In this document: positions 58,837 to 64,000 of the stretch, piece after piece | Numbering within the stretch: the first letter of the stretch is position 1 | Layout of the letters: every line of letters starts with the position of its first letter | NCBI RefSeq assembly: GCF_030767025.1 | Contig: NZ_JASITE010000002.1 | Location: 372,001-436,000, forward strand | Direction of reading: 5' to 3' | Length of the DNA: 64,000 nt | Source of the DNA: Nocardia sp. CC227C | Lineage (GTDB): Bacteria > Actinomycetota > Actinomycetes > Mycobacteriales > Mycobacteriaceae | Translations under genes and position numbers: made by a program | Notes under the pieces: model-generated | What the model saw: the letters and a program-made list of their open reading frames with translations, nothing else | The model's database searches: none | What the model was told of the DNA's origin: nothing

Positions 58837-58890
58837 GCCGGTACACGGCCGAAGTCGCGCCGCGACCCTCCAGCGTTCGAGGCGGACACA

Positions 58891-59454
58891 ATGTCATATC
58901 CCCGCGAACATCCGCCGCGACCACCGCGTCACAGCGCGGTATACCCCGTCCTCATGGTGATCGCCGGTCTCGCCGTCGCGGCGTGGGTGGTGGTGATCGG
59001 TGCGGTCTTCGCCGTCCTGCTCACCGGCTCCGGCGAGGACACCTCCACGACAGCACGGCATACCACCACGGCCGCGCAGTTCTCGCGGTCTGTTCCGCCA
59101 CCCGCGACCACCTCGGACACCACCCGGGCAGAGCCACCGCCCGCGACCACCCCGGACACCACCAAGGCAGAGCCACCGCCCGCGACCACCCCGGACACCA
59201 CCAAGGCAGAGCCACCGCCCGCCGCCGAGACGCGATCGGTCGCCCCTCCTCCCCCACCCGTGACCCGAATCGCCCCCGCGCCAGCACAATCCAGCTGCCA
59301 CCCCTCGTACGACCCCTGCCTGCCGATCGTCAGCGATGTGGACTGCGCCGGTGGGAGCGGCAACGGGCCGGTGTACACGCAAGGACCCGTGCGGGTCATC
59401 GGGCCGGACGAATACGGGCTCGACCGCGACCGCGACGGGGTGGGCTGCGAATAG
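58891..59454 (+). CDS. Membrane-anchored protein with repeat linker and Excalibur-like calcium-binding domain
   Basis: The protein has 187 residues. The N-terminal basic stretch is followed by one membrane helix (MVIAGLAVAAWVVVIGAVFA), then a Pro/Thr-rich extracytoplasmic linker with three copies of a 13-residue repeat (around TTPDTTKAEPPPA). The C-terminal ~55 residues hold four cysteines and end in DRDRDGVGCE, the DxDxDGxxCE signature of Excalibur domains, which bind calcium. A similar layout is seen in many actinobacterial surface proteins of unknown role. Confidence 0.83.
   Translation: MSYPREHPPRPPRHSAVYPVLMVIAGLAVAAWVVVIGAVFAVLLTGSGEDTSTTARHTTTAAQFSRSVPPPATTSDTTRAEPPPATTPDTTKAEPPPATTPDTTKAEPPPAAETRSVAPPPPPVTRIAPAPAQSSCHPSYDPCLPIVSDVDCAGGSGNGPVYTQGPVRVIGPDEYGLDRDRDGVGCE
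59092..59220. repeat. 39-bp tandem repeat in the Excalibur-protein linker
   Basis: Three units of 39 bases follow one another; the units starting at 59131 and 59170 are nearly identical and the first has diverged. They keep the reading frame and encode the Pro/Thr/Glu linker repeat of the surrounding gene. Confidence 0.85.
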
Positions 59455-59674
59455 CGCGACAGCCCGATCGTGGGCACGATTCTGGTGCGGCTGGGCGTGC
59501 CCGTGTCCCGGGGTGGCGGGGACCGTGCGCGACCTCTACATCACCTGCCTGCGGCACTTCAGCCCGGCGGCCTTCGAAACCCTCGCTGCGGCAGCCGATC
59601 CGGCCATCACCGTGGACTTCCCCGTCACCCATCGCGAGGAAGTCGACGACAAGCCGGTGATCTGCAACAGACGC

Positions 59675-60180
59675 TCACCACTCGACCGGGAGTGAGCGGA
59701 CGCCGTAGACGATCGCCTCGCGTTCGAACTCGATCTCCGCTACCGGCGCCGACAGGCGCAGGCCGAGGATGCGACGGAACAGGGTTGCAGCACCAGACCC
59801 ATTTCGATCGTGGCCAACTGAAGGCCGATGCACTGATGCCTGCCGGAACCGAACGCCACGTTCGCGGCGGCGTTCGAACGCTCCGGGTCGAGCCGGTCGG
59901 GGTCGGAGAAGACATTCGGATCGCGGTTGGCGGTGGCGAGGTCGAAGACCATACCGTCTTGGCGACCATACCGTCTTGGCCAGCATCCGGCGGAAGCGCG
60001 CGTGCTCGGTTCCGTCGGTGTTGAGCCCCTCGGCTTATCCGGTGATCAGCCACGGCTGCTTGCCTTCCCAGGTCCGTGCTTTCGAAATCGGTCCCGCGGC
60101 AGCCAACTCCCGCATGTCCGGGGCCGGTATCGCATCAAGGACCCGGAGACCGGCGTCATCGTCGAACTCGAACTGTTCTC
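59675..60180 (-). pseudogene. Decayed cytochrome P450 gene
   Basis: Fragments of one P450 lie in order on the minus strand. An N-terminal piece (IPAPDMRELAAAGPISKAR, then WEGKQPWLITG) ends at a TAA near 60040. A helix-C piece follows (TEHARFRRMLAKTV). A heme-loop piece has ATANRDPNVFSDPDRLDP and the intact FGSGRHQCIG. The C-terminal piece ends in VYGVRSLPVEW at the TGA of 59675, in a different frame. Helix I and the ExxR region are missing, so at least one large internal deletion, one stop and two frameshifts are present. A 17-base tandem duplication sits at the deletion point. The enzyme cannot be functional. The 220 bases before it (59455-59674) hold no gene I can support. Confidence 0.85.
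59947..59980. repeat. 17-bp tandem duplication in the P450 remnant
   Basis: Two identical 17-base units (GACCATACCGTCTTGGC) lie head to tail. They fall exactly between the helix-C and heme-loop fragments of the P450 remnant and shift the frame. Confidence 0.9.
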
Positions 60181-60262
60181 CGACAAGATTCTGTTCCCGG
60201 ACCCGTTCGCCGGCGAAGGGGCCGGGTCATCGGACGCGGGTACCCGCTGCGGTTGATCGCGC

Positions 60263-61336
60263 TCAGGACCAGACGTCGAATGGAACGTGCCCGACCGCGG
60301 TGCCGGTGCGGAGGTCGAGGAGGCGGCCCATGCGTTTGAGGGCGCTGAGGGTGTAGGAGCGTTCGGTGATGCGCAGCGTCGGAAAATGATGCAGCAGGCG
60401 GGATTCCAGGGTGATCAGTTCCTGAGGGGTGCGTAGCCAGGCGATCAGCAGGACGTTGCTCTCATCGTCGGCGGTCACCACGCAGAGGCGGATCTCCGGC
60501 CAGTCGGGAAGGGCGGCCCCGAGCGCGTCCAGTTCGGTGGCCGGGATACGCGCGCGAATATTGGTGTTCACCCGCCAACCGGCGGCCTGCTGGGCGAAAT
60601 CGCAGCGGAAGATCAGGCGTCCGGAGCGGCTCATCTCCGAGATGCGGCGGCGCACCGTGGCGTCGCTGAGGCCGGTGTCGGCGGCGAGTTCGACCGCACT
60701 GCGGCGGGCGTCGGCGCCGAGGGCCAGTACCAGTTCCCGGTCGCCGCGGCGGCGGCGGGGCGCTCCGGGTGCACGCTCGTCACCCTCGGTCAGCAGCGCC
60801 TCCTGGGTCGGGTCCAGCGCGCGGGGACGCCAGTGACTGCCGTCGGAGTACTGGTGCACGGCCACGGCCAGGCGGGCCTCCTCGACGCCGGGATGCTCGG
60901 CCAGCCAGCGGACGCGGAAGTCGTCCAGCGCCGCGGGTGACTCGGCGGCGACGGACAGTTGCAGGTCGTAACGCCCGCTGGTCCGGTCGACCGCGAAAAC
61001 GCAGCCGTACGCACTGGCCCGCGCGGAGACCTCGGCCACCGTATCGGCCCGGCAGCGCAGCCGCACGTAGCCGACGGTGGCGAACTCCGGGGCGTACGCG
61101 GTGGTCCAGGCCAGGCCGTGATCGGTGAGATGCTGCCAGCGCCGGGCCGCGGTGGTGGCGTCGATGCCGAGGGACGCGCCGATCAGGGACCACGACGCCC
61201 GCGGGCTGATCTGCAGCGCGTTCACCAGATCCAGATCGCGCTCCCCGAACTCGACCGCCGCGTCGAAACTCTGCGCAGGGCTGTTACCGATGTCGGATTC
61301 CGGCGTTTCCGATGTGCTGTGGAACACATGACCCAT
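60263..61336 (-). CDS. AsnC/Lrp-family transcriptional regulator, double-HTH form
   Basis: The protein has 357 residues. It contains two AsnC-type helix-turn-helix units: residues ~30-75 (RDLDLVNALQISPRASWSLIGASLG) and ~185-235 (LVLALGADARRSAVELAADTGLSDATVRRRI), each followed by a ligand-binding RAM-like domain. This tandem form is known in actinomycetes. The ATG at 61336 has no clear ribosome binding site. The gene is divergent from an MFS transporter and an M20 amidohydrolase, which it probably regulates in response to an amino acid or its derivative. Confidence 0.88.
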   Translation of the reverse strand: MGHVFHSTSETPESDIGNSPAQSFDAAVEFGERDLDLVNALQISPRASWSLIGASLGIDATTAARRWQHLTDHGLAWTTAYAPEFATVGYVRLRCRADTVAEVSARASAYGCVFAVDRTSGRYDLQLSVAAESPAALDDFRVRWLAEHPGVEEARLAVAVHQYSDGSHWRPRALDPTQEALLTEGDERAPGAPRRRRGDRELVLALGADARRSAVELAADTGLSDATVRRRISEMSRSGRLIFRCDFAQQAAGWRVNTNIRARIPATELDALGAALPDWPEIRLCVVTADDESNVLLIAWLRTPQELITLESRLLHHFPTLRITERSYTLSALKRMGRLLDLRTGTAVGHVPFDVWS

Positions 61337-62611
61337 TGTGACAGCACTATCACGCCACACGGGAGAACCACGGGATTGCTGCGTACCACTCGAATCACGG
61401 TGTTGCTGTTGTCGGCGGCCTGGATCGCCGACTACATCGACCGCATAGTCATCAACTTCGCACTGCCGGCGATCGGCGAGGACCTGCAACTCGACCACAC
61501 CCAGCTGGGCATGGTGGTGTCGGTGTTCTTCCTCGCCTACGCGGGCATGCAAATCCCCGCCGGGTTGCTGGCCGACCGCTACGGCGCACTGACGATGGGC
61601 ACCATCGGCCTGCTCGCCTGGTCGGTCTTCACCGGCCTGACCGCGGTGGCCTGGTCGTTCTCCACTCTGCTCGCCATGCGCTTCCTGTTCGGTCTGGTGC
61701 AGGGCGTCTTCCCGCCCGCCGCACTCAAGGCGCTGTCGGAACGCAGCCTGCCCGAGCAGCGCACCACCGCAAGCGGCTGGACCAACGCCTCCAATGCGGT
61801 CGGCACCCTGCTGGCCGCCCTGGTCGCCGCGGTCCTGCTGCCCACCGTGGGCTGGCGCATCATGTTCGCCCTCATCTCACTGCTCGGCGTCGCGGTGCTG
61901 CTGGCCTGGCGACGCTGGATGCCCGAGCCACTCCCGGAGGCGACCGCGCCCGGCGCCCCACCGGTACGCGACGACCGAATGCGACGGCTGGTCATGCGCT
62001 CACCGGCGCTGCTGGGGTACGCGGTCATCTTCTTCGGCTATGACGCGATCGTGTGGGGTCTGAGTGCGTGGATGCCCACCTATCTGCACGACGAGCACGG
62101 CATCTCGACCAGCACGGCCGCGCTGATCGGCCTGCCCGCGACGGTCTTCGCGGCCGTGGGCACGGTGGCGGGCGCGCGGCTGTCGGACCGCATCGGCGGA
62201 CGGCCCCGGCGGATCGTGATACCGGCCATGATCGTCACCGCCGCCTTGGCCGTGGCCCTGCCGCACGCCGGTTCGGTGCTCGTGTTCGTCATCGCCGCCA
62301 CGGTGCTGGGGACGGTGGCGTCGCTGTGCTATATGCCCGCGTTCGCGGTCCCGCTGCGGGCGCTGCCCACCGAACTGCTGGGCTCGGCCACGGCGGTGAT
62401 CATCTTCGGCGGCCAGCTCGCCGGAGTCGTCACCCCCCTGCTGTTCGGCGCGGTCACCGACCACGTCGGGTACGCCGCGGCCTTCGCGACGCTGACCATC
62501 GGGCCGCTGCTGGCCATCGCGGCGGCGACCGTGGTGCCGCAGACCGCCGACGCCTTCCGCGCCCTGCTGCCGAAACCATCCGCTCCCGAGCCGAAGGAGA
62601 CCCTCGCATGA
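61328..62611 (+). CDS. MFS transporter, anion:cation symporter-like
   Basis: The protein has 427 residues from the ATG at 61328. An in-frame TTG at 61376 with GGGAGA upstream is an alternative start that would avoid overlap with the divergent regulator. About twelve membrane segments are visible. The loop between TM2 and TM3 has the MFS signature GLLADRYG, and the mid-protein repeat has ARLSDRIGGRPRR. The first helix reads AAWIADYIDRIVINFALP, typical of the anion:cation symporter subgroup that takes up organic acids. Its stop overlaps the amidohydrolase start (ATGA), so the substrate is probably the amidohydrolase substrate or product. Confidence 0.88.
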   Translation: MTHCDSTITPHGRTTGLLRTTRITVLLLSAAWIADYIDRIVINFALPAIGEDLQLDHTQLGMVVSVFFLAYAGMQIPAGLLADRYGALTMGTIGLLAWSVFTGLTAVAWSFSTLLAMRFLFGLVQGVFPPAALKALSERSLPEQRTTASGWTNASNAVGTLLAALVAAVLLPTVGWRIMFALISLLGVAVLLAWRRWMPEPLPEATAPGAPPVRDDRMRRLVMRSPALLGYAVIFFGYDAIVWGLSAWMPTYLHDEHGISTSTAALIGLPATVFAAVGTVAGARLSDRIGGRPRRIVIPAMIVTAALAVALPHAGSVLVFVIAATVLGTVASLCYMPAFAVPLRALPTELLGSATAVIIFGGQLAGVVTPLLFGAVTDHVGYAAAFATLTIGPLLAIAAATVVPQTADAFRALLPKPSAPEPKETLA

Positions 62612-63870
62612 CCACCGCCCCGGACGAACTGCTGCGCAACGGCTTCACCGCGCCGGATGCCTCCGTCGATCCGCACTGGCAGCAGGTGTACCGACACCTG
62701 CACGCGCACCCGGAGCTGTCCGGCGCGGAATTCGAGACCGCCCGCCTGGTCGCCGACGAGCTGCGCGCCATGCCCGGCTGGGAGGTCACCGAGGGCATCG
62801 GCGGCACCGGGGTGGTCGGCGTGCTGCACGGCGGACCCGGCCCGGTGATCTGGCTGCGCGCCGATATGGACGCGCTGCCCGTGCAAGAGGACACCGGACT
62901 GGACTACATGTCGCGCAACCCGGGCGTGATGCACGCGTGCGGGCACGACATCCATGTCACCGCCCTGCTCGCCGCCTGCGCGCAGCTCGCCGCCGGGCCG
63001 GTCGCCGGCACCGTGGTGGCGATCTTCCAGCCCGCCGAGGAGACCGGCGGCGGGGCGCGCGCCATGCTCGACGACGGCCTGCTCGACCGGGTGCCACGAC
63101 CGCGAATCTGCTTGGGCCAGCACGTGAGCCCCCTGCCCGCGGGACTGATCGCCAGCAAGGGCGGTCCCATCATGGCCGCCTCGGATTCGGTGCGCATCGT
63201 GCTCAGCGGCAAGGGCGGGCACGGGTCCACCCCGCACCTGGCCGTGGATCCGGTGTCGATGGCGGCGTCGCTGGTGCTGCGCCTGCAATCGCTGGCCGCG
63301 AGGCAGACGGCCCGGCCGTCGTCACCGGTGCTCACCGTGGGCGCGCTGCACGCTGGCACCCGGCCCAACATCATCCCCGAGACCGCCGAAATGCTGTTGA
63401 CCCTGCGGACTTTCAGCGACAGCGCGCGGCAGCTGATGCTCGACGGGATCGAGCGGCTCGCCCGGGCCGAGGCGGATGCCGCCGGTGCTCCGGAAGCGCC
63501 GCTGATCGAGTGCTACGACCGTTTCCCGGTCACGGTCAACACCCCGGCCGACACCGACCGGGTGCTCGCCGCGTTCACCGCCGCCGGACTTCCCGCGCTC
63601 ACCCTGCCGCACCCGCAGACCGGCAGCGAGGACTTCGGCGTGCTCGGCACCGCGGCCGACTGCCCCTCGGTGTTCTGGCATATCGGCGGATATCCCCTCG
63701 ATCGATTCTCCGAATCGGACCGCGCGGTCATGCTCGCGGACCACACCCTGCCGGAGCACATCCCCGCCAACCACTCACCGCACTTCGCGCCCGATCCGCA
63801 ACGGACCCTGCCCGCGGCCACCGCCGCCATGGTCGCCGCCGCCCGCACCGAACTCGCCGTCGAGGCATAA
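62608..63870 (+). CDS. M20-family amidohydrolase
   Basis: The protein has 420 residues. Metal-ligand motifs of the M20D group are present: ACGHDIHV, PAEETGGGA, a histidine in the GGHGSTPH segment of the dimerisation domain, and GSEDFG near the end. Members hydrolyse amide bonds of N-acyl amino acids or similar conjugates. It is translationally coupled to the MFS gene by a 4-base overlap and preceded by GAAGGAG, so uptake and hydrolysis of one compound are probably linked. The exact substrate cannot be told from sequence. Confidence 0.93.
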   Translation: MTTAPDELLRNGFTAPDASVDPHWQQVYRHLHAHPELSGAEFETARLVADELRAMPGWEVTEGIGGTGVVGVLHGGPGPVIWLRADMDALPVQEDTGLDYMSRNPGVMHACGHDIHVTALLAACAQLAAGPVAGTVVAIFQPAEETGGGARAMLDDGLLDRVPRPRICLGQHVSPLPAGLIASKGGPIMAASDSVRIVLSGKGGHGSTPHLAVDPVSMAASLVLRLQSLAARQTARPSSPVLTVGALHAGTRPNIIPETAEMLLTLRTFSDSARQLMLDGIERLARAEADAAGAPEAPLIECYDRFPVTVNTPADTDRVLAAFTAAGLPALTLPHPQTGSEDFGVLGTAADCPSVFWHIGGYPLDRFSESDRAVMLADHTLPEHIPANHSPHFAPDPQRTLPAATAAMVAAARTELAVEA

Positions 63871-63875
63871 CCCCG

Positions 63876-63894
63876 GCCGTCCATCCAGGACGGC
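63876..63894. terminator. Hairpin after the amidohydrolase gene
   Basis: A perfect 7-bp inverted repeat (GCCGTCC and GGACGGC) with a five-base loop starts six bases after the amidohydrolase stop. There is no T-tract, as is common for actinobacterial terminators. It lies between this gene and the start of the next. Confidence 0.45.
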
Positions 63895-63923
63895 ACGCAA
63901 CACCCATGATGAGGAAACAACAG

Positions 63924-64000
63924 ATGAGTATTCGTCGAGCAGCCCTGACCACGGCCCTCTTGGCCGCGAGCGTCGTCACCAGCACCGCGACCGCGACGGC
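63924..64000 (+). CDS. Secreted protein, 5' end only
   Basis: Only the first 25 codons are in the window. They encode a signal-peptide-like start (basic MSIRR then Ala/Leu/Thr-rich hydrophobic stretch). GAGGAAA lies eight bases upstream of the ATG at 63924; in-frame ATGs at 63906 and 63909 are alternatives. The frame runs off the right edge. The mature protein cannot be identified. Confidence 0.6.
   Translation, partial: MSIRRAALTTALLAASVVTSTATAT

Noticed and set aside
59927..60256. Plus-strand frame containing RIKDPETGVIVELELFSDK
   Set aside because: The opposite strand of the same stretch carries an ordered P450 N-terminal fragment, so this is a shadow.
1..64000. tRNA, rRNA, CRISPR array or insertion sequence
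   Set aside because: No cloverleaf-like, rRNA-like or spaced-repeat array pattern and no transposase frame was recognised. The tandem repeats found lie mostly inside coding frames, apart from the 17-bp duplication in the P450 remnant, and they lack spacers.

Overview
This is a GC-rich actinomycete window. The FkbH-type polyketide precursor genes, an EspC-like/WXG100-sized small protein, a SigK/RskA/fasciclin locus and a DUF4254 gene suggest Nocardia or a close relative in the Mycobacteriales. This placement is inferred from gene content, not from a database search.

Positions 1-50604 are dominated by a hybrid NRPS/PKS locus read entirely on the minus strand. Its 5' end (50604 to 45329) holds a free-standing ACP, an FkbI-like acyl-CoA dehydrogenase, a KAS III-like protein, an FkbH-like HAD protein and a stand-alone adenylation-thiolation didomain. 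Next come a KS protein with an eroded acyltransferase, a T domain and a condensation domain (40287-45332), a 3-hydroxyacyl-CoA dehydrogenase (39445-40290), and two NRPSs: C*-A-T-E-C-A-T-E-C (28932-39458) and C-A-T-C-A-T-C (21403-28935). All eight junctions from the ACP to the second NRPS overlap, seven of them by 1 to 4 bases and one by 14, so this looks like one coupled transcription unit of about 29 kb. A third NRPS (1-16153, truncated at the window edge) has five complete C-A-T modules and the start of a sixth C. The likely chemistry is: FkbH loads a glycolytic C3 unit on the ACP, the two dehydrogenases oxidise it towards hydroxymalonyl-ACP, the KS joins it to the aminoacyl starter held by the A-T protein, and the NRPSs add at least nine residues. 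Several of these are threonine-like and two are epimerised. No thioesterase, MbtH-like protein or transporter for the product is visible, so the cluster continues to the left.

Between the second and third NRPS genes (16396-21395) sits a different unit: a fasciclin lipoprotein, a SigK-type sigma factor, its RskA anti-sigma factor and a membrane-anchored molybdopterin oxidoreductase on the minus strand, plus a second RskA-like gene facing the other way.

The right part (50790-64000) is outside the cluster. It contains a plus-strand set (YbaB/EbfC-like protein, EspC-like small protein, an 856-residue protein of the type VII secretion-linked kind, a lipoprotein), two back-to-back toxin-antitoxin modules (MazEF-like and VapBC), a DUF397/Scr1-type HTH pair, a short run of small genes including a DUF4254 protein and an Excalibur-type secreted protein, a decayed cytochrome P450, and an AsnC/Lrp regulator divergent from an MFS transporter and an M20 amidohydrolase. 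The 5' end of a secreted-protein gene lies at the right edge.
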